Positions 31,074-41,449 of a stretch of 64,000 nt of DNA are shown here, piece by piece. The stretch is from NCBI RefSeq assembly GCF_932276165.1, contig NC_064008.1:811001-875000 (forward strand). Direction: 5' to 3'. Each line of letters starts with the position of its first letter. Within the stretch, counting starts at the first letter, position 1. Under the pieces are notes generated by a model. That model was not told the DNA's origin, searched no databases, and saw only the letters and a list, made by a program, of their open reading frames with translations. The stretch is from Plutella xylostella. Taxonomy: Eukaryota; Arthropoda; Insecta; Lepidoptera; Plutellidae. The position numbers and the translations under genes were made by a program.

Positions 31074-33962
31074 ATTTTCAATAGAATAAACAATTTAAAT
31101 ATTTATTACCAAAACTGTGGTGGTTTACGTAGCAAGTTGGCCGACTTAAGACTTTCAATATTGAATACGGACTTTGACATTATTATTATCACTGAAACAT
31201 GGTTGCGATTAGGGATATATGACTCTGAGTTAGTAGACGATAGGTACAATATTTATCGTAGAGACCGTGATTTATCACTAACGACTAAACTAGACGGAGG
31301 TGGAATATTTGTCGCTATTAAGAAGTCTATATCAGCTACTAGAAGATTTGACTTGGAGGACTCAATTAATGAGGACATAATCATCACTCTACCGACACAG
31401 CAAGGCTCCACTCTTCTTTTATCGGTTAATTACATACCACCCAAATCAAGGACACATGTATACGAAAAAATACTAAATAAAATTCAAAATGTATACTCAT
31501 CATACCCAGAATTTACATACTGTATGGTAGGCGATTTCAATATCCCAGACCTTGAGTGGATTCCTAATAATACAGATAGAGCTCTTCATCCATCTCAGCC
31601 AACAAACGAAATTCATAAATTACTTACTAATACTCTCACACTAATGAAACTCTATCAGTACAATAGTTGTTTGAATGGAAATGGGCGTATCCTTGATTTA
31701 CTGCTATGCAACATTCCTTGTAAATGTGTTAGATCTGGAGTGGAGCTGTCCCGACCCGGGCCTCACCACCCTCCGATTGAGTTTAACATGGAGCGATCAG
31801 CACAGAAAACTATTCCGTCTAAATATGTGTCTAAGTATAATTTTTACAAAGCAGATTACCCGTCAATTCGTGAACAGCTCCAAACTATCGATTGGGATAA
31901 CACATTAAAAAACATGTCAGCTTCTCAATCCGTGGATAAGTTTTATGAAATTTTATATGAAATTTTAAATAATAATGTACCATTAAAAAGGAACACCCAG
32001 GCAAAATACCCGAAGTGGTTTTCCCCAGCACTTAAATCTTCATTGAAGCGAAAGCTTAAATTGTGGAAAAGATGGAAGACTTACCAATCACTATCAGACT
32101 ACGCTGAGTACTCCCTCCTTCGTACTAGATGCAAGCTGCTTCTTGCGGACTGTTCTCGAGCGTATATTTTGGATACGGAACTAGCTATACCAAAAACCAT
32201 CAAAAGCTTCTGGCAGTACGTAAAATCACTCAAGAAAAATAGCTCGGGGTATCCTAGTACTATGTCACTCGGAGACAGTTCATCCAGCGATCCAGAACAG
32301 ATAGCTGAGATGTTTGGAACTTTCTTTTCATCCGTATTCGAACCTACAAATACTATGAACCAGCTTGATTTGGATAGTCTTCCATCGAACCCCCTGGCTG
32401 ACAACATAACCACACTACACCTACATCTACATAAAGTCGAGATTGCATTAAAAAACTTAGATGTTAACAAGGGCCCAGGCCCAGACGGAATAAGTGCATT
32501 ATTTTTAAAAAATGTTTTCTCTGAAGTGGCTTACCCCCTCTACCTAATTTTTAACAAATGCATAACAGAAGGTTCATTCCCACATAGATGGAAAATAGCA
32601 CACGTTACCCCAATTCATAAATCCGGTCCCAAAGCTGAAATACCCAATTATAGACCCATATCTAATATTTCTACCATCCCCAAACTATGTGAATCTATGG
32701 TCCACGATGCTCTATACCCTCTGGTTCAATCGCATATCAACCAACAGCAGCATGGTTTTATGAAAAAGAAATCTGTAGGTACGAATCTATTACTTTATTC
32801 TACTTACCTATTCAAAGCATTAGACGACGGTCTTCAAGTAGACGCCATCTATACGGACTTCCGTAAAGCGTTCGATAAAGTTGACCATATGTTACTACTA
32901 GAAAAACTATCTTACAACGGAATAAAAGGCAATCTGCTGAAATGGTTCGCGTCATACATAGAGAATAGATTCCAAATTATAACCATAAATGGTTATTGCT
33001 CAGAGAAGAAATTGGTATCTTCTGGAGTAGTTCAAGGCTCTATATTAGGGCCTCTACAATATTTGCTCTTTATAAACGAAATTAACGAGTGTTTCCATAA
33101 CTCTAGCATACTATCGTTTGCGGACGACTTAAAAATATTTAGAATTGTTAAAGATGAAAATGACTGTACTCTTATCCAGGAGGACTTAAATAGGTTTAAC
33201 GTGTTCTGTACACAACATAAGCTACAACTGGCGTACGAAAAATGCCAACAAATCTCTTTCACTAGAAAACGCATTAAAACAAACTACACCTACAATATCG
33301 GAGGGGTGAATGTAAATAAAGTCAGTATCGTGCGAGACCTCGGGGTTATGTTCGACGAGAAACTCACATTTAACGAACATATAGAACATATTTGTAAGAA
33401 AGCTTATCAAATGCTTGGGTTCGTGCTGAGAATTTCAAAACCTTTCAAGCAAGTTTCCACATACATAACACTATACCAGTCATTAATACGATCCCAATTT
33501 GACTTTGCATCAGTTGTGTGGAACCCACACTATGCAGTTCATTCAAATAAACTTGAAAGTATTCAAAAAAGGTTTGTCAAGGCTCTACATTTCAGGCTGA
33601 CACACTCCCGAGGGCGTTACGCTGATCTCCTAGCTCTCTACAAACTGCAGCGACTTAGTGATAGACGGACTTTACTGGACGCAATGACTCTCTACAATGT
33701 ATGTAACAACCTCTACGACTGTCCCGCCTTACTGGAACACATACACTACAGAGCACCCTCGCGACCATCGCGATCCAAGGCCTTGTTCTCCCTGGACACC
33801 GCGCGGACCAACAGCGGTAGTCGAGCACCTCTGAGACGGATGTGTGAGACGTATAATAAAGTACTCCACCCAGTTGACTTATTCACTATGAGTAAATTGA
33901 AATTCAAAAATCAAATAAGATGTATACTGGATGATACTCAAAATGCGAAGCCTAGTAAATAA
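31074..33962 (+). CDS. LINE ORF2: endonuclease-reverse transcriptase (about 960 aa)
   Basis: The frame is open from 31074 (after TAA) and has no ATG before NIYYQNCGGLRSK, so translation may start at a non-AUG codon or by reinitiation after ORF1. The apurinic-type endonuclease spans roughly 31090-31800 with TETWL and GDFN (31530-31541). The usual acidic residue before HHP near its end is G (SRPGPHHPPIEF), which may impair cleavage. The RT follows with NKGPGPDGIS, IYTDFRKAFDKVDH, SSGVVQGSILGPLQY and FADD at 33117-33128, then the Cys-poor C-terminal region. It copies element RNA at a nicked chromosomal target. Confidence 0.85.
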   Translation: MFNRINNLNIYYQNCGGLRSKLADLRLSILNTDFDIIIITETWLRLGIYDSELVDDRYNIYRRDRDLSLTTKLDGGGIFVAIKKSISATRRFDLEDSINEDIIITLPTQQGSTLLLSVNYIPPKSRTHVYEKILNKIQNVYSSYPEFTYCMVGDFNIPDLEWIPNNTDRALHPSQPTNEIHKLLTNTLTLMKLYQYNSCLNGNGRILDLLLCNIPCKCVRSGVELSRPGPHHPPIEFNMERSAQKTIPSKYVSKYNFYKADYPSIREQLQTIDWDNTLKNMSASQSVDKFYEILYEILNNNVPLKRNTQAKYPKWFSPALKSSLKRKLKLWKRWKTYQSLSDYAEYSLLRTRCKLLLADCSRAYILDTELAIPKTIKSFWQYVKSLKKNSSGYPSTMSLGDSSSSDPEQIAEMFGTFFSSVFEPTNTMNQLDLDSLPSNPLADNITTLHLHLHKVEIALKNLDVNKGPGPDGISALFLKNVFSEVAYPLYLIFNKCITEGSFPHRWKIAHVTPIHKSGPKAEIPNYRPISNISTIPKLCESMVHDALYPLVQSHINQQQHGFMKKKSVGTNLLLYSTYLFKALDDGLQVDAIYTDFRKAFDKVDHMLLLEKLSYNGIKGNLLKWFASYIENRFQIITINGYCSEKKLVSSGVVQGSILGPLQYLLFINEINECFHNSSILSFADDLKIFRIVKDENDCTLIQEDLNRFNVFCTQHKLQLAYEKCQQISFTRKRIKTNYTYNIGGVNVNKVSIVRDLGVMFDEKLTFNEHIEHICKKAYQMLGFVLRISKPFKQVSTYITLYQSLIRSQFDFASVVWNPHYAVHSNKLESIQKRFVKALHFRLTHSRGRYADLLALYKLQRLSDRRTLLDAMTLYNVCNNLYDCPALLEHIHYRAPSRPSRSKALFSLDTARTNSGSRAPLRRMCETYNKVLHPVDLFTMSKLKFKNQIRCILDDTQNAKPSK

Positions 33963-34341
33963 TATAGTAGGTACTTACTAAAAATACTGTAGATATAGAT
34001 TTTCAAAATTATATATAATAATGTAGAATTTTCAATTTAATTTAATTAGACAATAATTTTATAATGTATAATAATTAGGATGCATGATTTATTTTCCCTT
34101 TTAATAAATTGCATGCTTAATTTTAGTCATAAATATTTTTATATCTACTAAATTAATTCTAAAATGTCACCAAATAAAGTATTATAATATTATATCCCTG
34201 AGAAAAATGTTCAAGGAAGTAGATTTAAGCATTTATTTTATATCCGTCTGCATATTACTCTCTGTGATCTATTTCTGTTATTTTTCCTAAATAAATAAAT
34301 AAAATAAATAAATGTGTGCCGCCCCGGCGCTAACAGTTTAA

Positions 34342-34482
34342 GCCCCAATTTCGCCATAGTCGGTTAACTAACCGACAGGTTCATCAATTATACGTCATCT
34401 GCATATAAAATTCATGATAGATGTGTCAAAAGTCAACCATTACTCCCTGGTTATGCTCTAACCGACTATGGAGAAATTGGCA
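34342..34482. repeat. Hairpin MITE, same family as 7979-8118
   Basis: Inverted ends CAATTTCGCCATAGTCGGT and complement. It lies in C4 intron 2 between the LINE and the LTR element, at the position it occupies in C2. Confidence 0.8.
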
Positions 34483-34516
34483 CTAACTTTATGATCCTCT
34501 GAAGGGTTAGCACGGG

Positions 34517-34627
34517 TGTAGTGTGGCAACACCTTCCCTCCATACATAGGTACCTAATACGTACTTCATATTAATAATAAAGACCATTCGCACATCAACC
34601 GTGTTCTTGATTGCTCGCCTCCTTACA
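34517..34627 (+). repeat. 5' LTR (111 bp)
   Basis: Begins TGTAGTGTGGCAACACC and ends GCTCGCCTCCTTACA. AATAATAAAGACCATTCGC inside gives a polyadenylation-like signal. Confidence 0.9.
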
Positions 34628-34646
34628 TGGCGACCGTGCCAGCCGG
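34628..34646 (+). other. Primer-binding site of the LTR element
   Basis: TGGCGACCGTGCCAGCCGG directly follows the 5' LTR. A tRNA ending in complementary sequence plus CCA would prime minus-strand DNA; the tRNA was not identified. Confidence 0.65.
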
Positions 34647-34867
34647 CCTGCCTCCGTGGCAGTGCCGGCGGACCGAATAATAAAATAAATTAAAAACAAA
34701 AGACTTTTACAAAAAAAAAATTGTGTGAGTGATAAAATGAAAATGGACGATTCATATAATCTAAAGGATAAAAATTCCAATAAATAATAATAATTAATTA
34801 AATATAAGAAACTTGAAGAAAATAAACATGACAATCAAGTGGACAAAATATAATAAAATTCTACAAA

Positions 34868-35085
34868 AAAAAAACATGGATGGCGCCGGGAGACAAATTG
34901 GCTGCTGAGGAGAAGGCGCTGGGAGTGTGCGAGTCGGGTAGCAGAGGATGTCCTCCGAGCTACAGCTGCGAGGCTGGAGGAGGATGCTGCTGCCTGATGC
35001 TGCCCAGAGGGACGCGAGGAGCTGGACGCGCCCACAGTTGGATCCCCGCATGTTCTACCGCCGCGCCACCCAGATGAGAAATTTA
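34868..35085 (+). other. GC-rich island in the LTR element, possible gag scrap
   Basis: The only GC-rich, partly open stretch in the interior. Several overlapping short frames are open in turn (for example LAAEEKALGVCESGSRG, then in another frame LDPRMFYRRATQMRN), as expected of a coding remnant with frameshifts. No motif allows a firm gag call. Confidence 0.3.
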
Positions 35086-38000
35086 TATTCTTTCGGAACA
35101 TTACTTAGAAATTCAGGTTTGCAAATTATTTAAATTCTTTTTTTTGAGTTGATTTACATTTTTTCAGTTTAATTCGTTAAATTCGTAAAGTTATTGTTGT
35201 CAAAATATAAGTAAAGTATTTTTGTAATTTTATGTAGAAGATGAATACATAAATATTTCAGTAAGAATAAATAGTATTCGAATGCTTAAATAGTAATTCA
35301 GTTCTAAAGTATTAATATTAGTAATTCAGTTATAAATTGTTGCATGTTTATTTTCTTTGGGAAAAGATATATGTAATTAGTTATTGACGCTTGTTGACGA
35401 CTAGGTAATTTCATCAAGTAAATCTAGTAAAAATTATAAGAAAATCAAATACTTATCGTGCGTGTCGATACTTATTGTCAATTGTTATATTACCTACATA
35501 ATATTATATTTCATTTCAGGATATTTTATTTTACAGGTTTAGAGTACCTACCTACATGCAAAATTTCATTTTTTCGAAAAAAAAAGACTTTGGTTTGAAT
35601 ATTAAAAAAAAATATATTTTGATTTCTAAAAGATAAACATATTGATACCGATAAATAATGGAACTCATAAAATTACCAAATAATAAAATATATATAATAA
35701 TAGAAAATCTTAACTTATTTTTTATAATTTGTACGAAAATATTTTTTTATTTCAAATGTCTAAATTCCGTCAAAGTACTATTCAAATTTCAAAATTAAAT
35801 TGCTAACCTAATCAAATTACAATAAATTAAATTATATACTTAAATAGATACATTTTTGTTTAAAATATAAAATAATCCAAATTACAAATTCAATGCATTG
35901 CACAATTTCCTATTTACTTACTTAATCACTTAAATTCAAAATATTCTTTGGTACTATAAAAACATTCCTTGAATAGCCATTTTTTACCTGTATTTAAATT
36001 GATTAATTGCATTTAAAAATTAAACCGCTATTCATTTATTAAATCACATAATATTATAGATACGAAGATAAGAAATAATAAATAAAATATTTTATTACAC
36101 TTAATTTACAATTATAAATACTTAATCAAATAAAAAGTGAAATAGAAAAATAAAAATCAATTAATTAAATAATCCACTATAAGCCAGATATTGGTCAAAT
36201 AAAATTAATAGTACGTAAATATGCAATTCAATAAATACAAATCTTAATATTTTAATTCTAGTAATAAAGTTAATCCCGCGTAATTACTTATTTCATACCT
36301 ACGTATGTATGAGTACGTTTAACCATACTTAATCAAAAACTATATGTATTTTATCAGTAATTAGATTTTTTTAAACCCGTCATAACAATTTTTCTTGTAT
36401 TAGATTATTTCGATTTTACCTCGTGCAGTCATAAAGAAATATATGCCATAGTTTCGTAACGCTAAAACCGATAATATATTTTTCCCATTTAGCCCATTAT
36501 CTTATACTAATATCCCATAGAAAAGATAGCAATAGGTGTATTTAACCTATTCTTATAAACTCGTATCAAAGTTCAATTACAGATTTGGAGCGATGCTTAG
36601 TTTATTCTTTGAATCCACATAACAAAAACATACCTCTCACAAAAATGGTCACACGCTCAACAGATATCGTATTTCGATCCGCCGCGCATGCAGTGAGGAA
36701 TCTGATGATCATGCATATTGGGAAACCAAGTCATGTCTCGATGCAACATTTAAACTAAAGTTATAACAGGTCTAAAATAAAGTTATCATTATTGGGTGTA
36801 ACTACGTTTAGAATATCATTCATTGGCAATATAAAATAGAATCACAAACCAAAAATATGCAGTAGTCAAAAATAAAAATAAAAACTGATGATAAAAATAC
36901 ATACTTAAGTACAGTTGAAGTCAGAGAAACCTGACCACCTGTAATTTTTTCACTAAATTAAAATAATGTAATGCCCGAACCATATTGATAAATCGAATAT
37001 TAAAATATATCTCAACAGTATAATGAAGTTCCAGTATCAACATAAATTTCAACACGTATTATTAAAATGTACAGTATCTCGAAAAGACACGTACGTCACA
37101 ACAGAATATAGATAAATAAATAATAAATAAATTGAGTAAACTAATAAAAACATTATAACTACGTACCAGAATTAAATTAGGAAATATGATTTTGAAAAAT
37201 ATATAACTGGTATAGTATAGGTACCTACCCATAAATAAAAATTATAAAGTTTGGAATGTAAAGAATAAAAATATATTAATAATATTAGATATTGTTACGT
37301 TAACATAATGGTTTAAAAAGAAAACAAAATCGTAATAGAAGAAAGATAATTAGTAAAATATAAAGTATAAAGTTTATTTTGCGAGCAAAGACACGGCTAG
37401 ATGTAGTATTAAAGATCTTTTTGTCGTTCCAAGAAATGATGATTAGGTACGAATCGTCTTGTCGTCGTCGTATGTAGATAAGCGAAGGGTATAGGTATCG
37501 ATGTACAAGTATAAAGATTGTTTAGTACTCTTTTGAGTCTTGAGGATTGATTAGTTTTGTTTATTGAATGGAGATGTATGAATTATGGTGAAAATGATCA
37601 TGAGTAAGCAATGATAAAGAATATATGGTAATGTATGAAGGTTCAGTAGCTCATGTGCACGTGAGAAATGTATGGTTGAGGATACTTTGGTCTCTAAGAC
37701 GTTGATAAACAATTGGACTGATCACCCAAGCGTTAACAATATTTTATTGGCCGAAGGATTCTAAAGGACATGAGTAATATAAAGAAGGTAATACGAGTAA
37801 GGGACATACAGAGCGCAATTACCAAGATAATTAGCGATTACGTATGGTCAGAGGACTTATATAAATAAAAAGTTAATAGCAAAGTCAGCGAAGGTACATA
37901 TGGTAGGGTACAACAAGGTGTCACGTCCTTATTTCTGATCATAGTGCGGTCGAGAACCCTCCGTGAAGAATTTTGGAATTGCCTAAGAGTAGAGCTAGTT

Positions 38001-39592
38001 TAAATGTGCCCTTGTAATATTTATGGAATATGTGTTTTATATTATAATTATTATAGAGTCGACTCTCGTTGTTTTGCGTACCCTACAGATATATATATAA
38101 ATAAATAATGAAGACCAGCGCTGGCCCACCAAAGAGTGGAAATAATTATATGTACCTTTCGTAAATGTATGTGTGTAAAATGAAATAAAAGTATAAATAA
38201 TAAAATAAAAAGGTGACTTTGAAAATAAAAGAATATGAATGATGAAATATACACGCAAAATAAATGAAATAAAGTATAAATAAATGAATAAAGGTAATTT
38301 TGAATATAAAAGAATATGAATGATGATAAATATATGCAAAAATATATAAAATATAGTAAATGTCTAAATAAATATTTTAAAAAAGATAATATCTATAGAA
38401 AGAAACATTATAATGATTTGAATTAATAACATACGTCAGTTTAATATATAAAAAAAGAAGATAAGATAAAGTTTTAATCATAATGTAGTAAATAAATCAT
38501 ATAAACTAATAATTTACATTTAAATATATTTACAAGTACAATCAAGGACAAATCCTTCTATAATCATTAGATAATTTTGAATTTTAGTTGGACACAACTT
38601 GTGTTAAATGAGTTTCTTGTAGGGCAAGTACCTATGTACTGGGTTGAATTATATTGAAACTAAATAATTATCATTAATATCGAAACAAATAATATTGTTT
38701 TTTTTAAATAAATTACTATGATTTACATTTAAAAATATGTTTAGAGTAATACATTTTAAGGGTACCTATACATATACAGCTATACAGATGTAATAAAAAT
38801 AAAAGATTTTTAAATAGAGATTTATTAAAGATTAATAAATACATTTATGTTTGGGTAATCAATTATCAACAAGCGAGTCGTCAACAATGCGTCAACATTA
38901 CTTTATGTTAAGATAAAATATGTTTAGTTTTGAGGAAACTTATAATTGTACTCTTTGTTTCATTTTATATTGTATTAATGTGTGCACTATCATAATAAAT
39001 CTTTTCAGTATCAGAATTTGCAATTGGAAATTGATAATATATTATGTTAATACTTGGTATATATTTAGATATCCATAACTAAAATAGTATTAAAAAAATA
39101 TTCATAGGCAGGAAATTATATTATTCTTTGTTAGATATAAAGTGCACACTTAAATTCTTAATGTTAACTTTACGCGTTTAACCATGTAATCAATGAAAAA
39201 AAAAAGCTTTGATGTCAACGATGTGGTTTAATTTTTGTGTTCAGTACAAAAACACTTGCAATAACTTATTTCTATAAAATCAATTTAAATTTTAATGTTT
39301 ATACATTTATATAGAGTTTGTACGTAACTAATAACATACCCGAGTTTTCATATTTTTTTTAAATTAGGATTTTCCTGTATATAAAAAGATTCAAAATGTA
39401 TTTTTTTTGTTTAAAAGCAACCAATTTTAAGTAATTTTGTGAACTTAAGTAGTAACATATTAGTAACCTTGGAGAAGAACGAAATTTAAATGTCTGATTA
39501 TTCTGTATCTGTAATTACTTGTAAAAATCTATTTTAACAATTACCGACTCATATTAAAAATTGAAAAAATGTAATTATGTAACATTTTTTAT
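35086..39592. other. Noncoding AT-rich interior of the LTR element
   Basis: About 4.5 kb of low-complexity A/T-rich sequence with AATAAA-like and TAAATA runs. Open frames are short and low in complexity, such as the minus-strand Ile/Phe-rich one at 38037-38339. No coding, tRNA or repeat structure is recognised. Confidence 0.6.
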
Positions 39593-39608
39593 TCGAAAAG
39601 GGGGAAGG
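39593..39608 (+). other. Polypurine tract of the LTR element
   Basis: GAAAAGGGGGAAGG immediately before the 3' LTR, the usual primer for plus-strand synthesis. Confidence 0.8.
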
Positions 39609-39719
39609 TGTAGTGTGGCAACACCTTCCCTCCATACATAGGTACCTAATACGTACTTCATATTAATAATAAAGACCATTCGCACATCAACCGTGTTCTT
39701 GATTGCTCGCCTCCTTACA
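39609..39719 (+). repeat. 3' LTR (111 bp)
   Basis: Base-for-base identical to 34517-34627. Confidence 0.9.
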
Positions 39720-39729
39720 CGGGGCTCAA

Positions 39730-39808
39730 TTAAGACGTGACAAATGTTCTCCGATGCGTGGCCGCGCGATGTAAGTGAGCGCGATGCAAAACTTTTGTCA
39801 CGTCTTAA
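39730..39808. repeat. 79-bp hairpin MITE
   Basis: Same arms (TTAAGACGTGACAAA(A/T)GTT) and loop as 8159-8237, directly right of the LTR element's target duplication. Confidence 0.8.
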
Positions 39809-39999
39809 ATCCTTAAAATATTATTTGATTTAATTTAAAGAAAGAACGTAAGAAGAAAGTTTTTTATTATTTTCAAATAATATATTCAAAAAATTATCAA
39901 TATTTCGTATATGTTTTTTGTCAGATGAAGGTTATTTGGTCACATGAAATATAAGTACTTTATTTTAATCAATATGTTTCTTTTTACAGTTGGATATGA

Positions 40000-40395
40000 C
40001 TCAAACTCAAACTCAAATTTTTTTATTCATCGTACAAATATAAAATTTTCTGATGAACGTCAATTTTTACAAATTACTCTCCGTTCGGATAAGGGGGGGC
40101 TCTTTCTGTCTAAGGAGAAGAACGGAGGCAAGAAACTCCTGAGCCATCTTTTCAAAAAAAGACTTAAAACTAGTTGGTATACAATACATATAAGCTTAAT
40201 AATTATTATTATAATAATATGAGCAGAGCTAACTACTTATCACAGCCATGCATTAACGTCCTCTAAGTAATCATCAATTTTATAATAAGCTTTTTTACTG
40301 AGTTTCTCTTTAATGTAACACTTAAACTTATTCTCTGGAATTTGAGCAACTTCTGCTGGAAGCTTATTATAAAATCTAATACATCATATAATCAA
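40000..40395 (-). mobile_element. LINE 3'-end fragment inside the last exon of C4
   Basis: Flanked by ATGA (39996-39999 and 40396-40399). Read on the minus strand it ends in a (TTTGAG)n run (CTCAAACTCAAACTC on the plus strand). Coding potential is weak. It disrupts the VGYDL terminal exon. Confidence 0.65.
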
Positions 40396-40412
40396 ATGAT
40401 TTATGAATAATC

Positions 40413-41449
40413 AAAGTTTGGTATAAAAAGGAAGAAATAATTTTTGACATTCATAAAGTCTTGAATAAAATACTTAACCACACACAACAACATTGTTTTT
40501 TTATTATATTTTGTAGATCTTTAGACAGTCCCTCAGAGAAGAAGGAAGAACCATTCATTGGTATCCTCACAACCTACCTTCACCAGCGAACTCTAGCACC
40601 ACACAGATCAAAATCACTATATTATTCTGTTTTTTAATCTCATGCTTAGAATCTACGAAATCTACCTTATGATGGTATAGTAACATAACTTCTTGTAAGG
40701 TGGTGTAGTAACGAAGCTCTAGATTATAAGCGTGGTGAAATAAATATACAAATGAAATATAAAATGAATTACAGATAGTTATTAACTGAGGAGGTCATTT
40801 TAAATAAATTTTGTTCTTAAAAGCTATTTAAAAAAAAAGTTTTTTTTTCGATACTATAATTATTTTCATTTATAGCTATATTAATTAAGGTATACATACT
40901 TAAGTAAATATTTACGAAACTATAAAATAGGTACAAGTAACTAGGTAAATGATAATGGCTTGGAAATATTCTACCTTTAAGAGACAGAGGTCTGGAAGAG
41001 GTTTTTAAAGATAAAATATTTTGTTCTAAGTCCAAGTTCTTTTGGAAATTCATTAGATTTGAGTGATTTTTGACGAGGCATATTGCTGATAACATTTGTT
41101 ATATAGGTTAATGAAGAAGCTATTTGTGGATCGTAGATTTTGAATTGATTTTGATTAGTAGATAATAATTTAATATTTAAATATATATAATATTAGATTT
41201 GAAACAAAAACAAAGTTACGTTTTTTCAAAAGTTGTTTTTTGCAACACGCTGTATAAAGTAGAGTTGATATTTCGTTCAGAGAATCTATACTTACATACT
41301 TTCGTACATCTCACTGACTCACTTAAGTAGATGAAAATAGGGACAAGTAGTTGGATCAAGGACAAAATAAAAAATATTTAAATATAAAATTTTATTTCTG
41401 GCAGCGGATAAACATATTGTTTAGAAAGCCACTTTTCATCTTGGGATCT
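40413..41449. other. C4 3' flank and D3 3' region; no gene seen
   Basis: Matches 8437-8906 and 9178-9776 closely but lacks the (CA)n-SINE block seen there, so this is the unoccupied form of that site. D3's minus-strand AATAAA signal lies near 41391-41398. Confidence 0.6.

Larger units (their letters stand above)
29270..34311 (+). mobile_element. Near full-length non-LTR retrotransposon (CR1/jockey-like), 5.0 kb
   Basis: Flanked by ATGTGT (29264-29269 and 34312-34317); removing it restores the C2-like intron sequence. It starts with a T-rich run and a 590-bp 5' region, then ORF1 (PHD finger, coiled coil), ORF2 (endonuclease, RT) and a 3' UTR ending in (AAATA)n without long poly-A. Both ORFs are open, suggesting a fairly young copy. 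PHD-type ORF1 and the short-repeat tail favour the CR1/L2 side of the family; clade needs a tree. Confidence 0.85.
34517..39719 (+). mobile_element. LTR retrotransposon without gag-pol (LARD-like), 5.2 kb
   Basis: Two identical 111-bp LTRs bound an interior that starts with a primer-binding-type TGGCGACCGTGCCAG and ends with a purine tract GAAAAGGGGGAAGG just before the 3' LTR. The target is duplicated as CGGG (34513-34516, 39720-39723), or ACGGG if the LTR ends in AC. The empty site is seen at 8148-8155. The nearly 5-kb interior is strongly AT-rich and has no RT, integrase or protease motif in any frame; the only GC-rich part is 34868-35085. Identical LTRs imply recent insertion, so the proteins must have come from another element. 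The PBS resembles BEL/Pao elements (from memory, unconfirmed). Confidence 0.85.
29091..40412 (+). pseudogene. C4: broken Cys-rich peptide gene, split by two retrotransposons
   Basis: Exon 2 (29091-29239, after CTTTCCCAG) matches C2 but lacks 8 bp (CTGTGAAG) after GAGGGTGACAG, which shifts the frame before the last Cys residues. Exon 1 is absent upstream. Exon 3 begins at 39990 but is cut after GGATATGA by a 396-bp insertion and resumes at 40400. Intron 2 has grown to about 10.7 kb by insertion of a LINE (29270-34311) and an LTR element (34517-39719). It encodes no full peptide. Confidence 0.8.

Noticed and set aside
38037..38339. 100-aa minus-strand frame inside the LTR element
   Set aside because: Very low complexity (Ile/Phe/Tyr from AT-rich DNA), no motif, not accompanied by any gag or pol feature.
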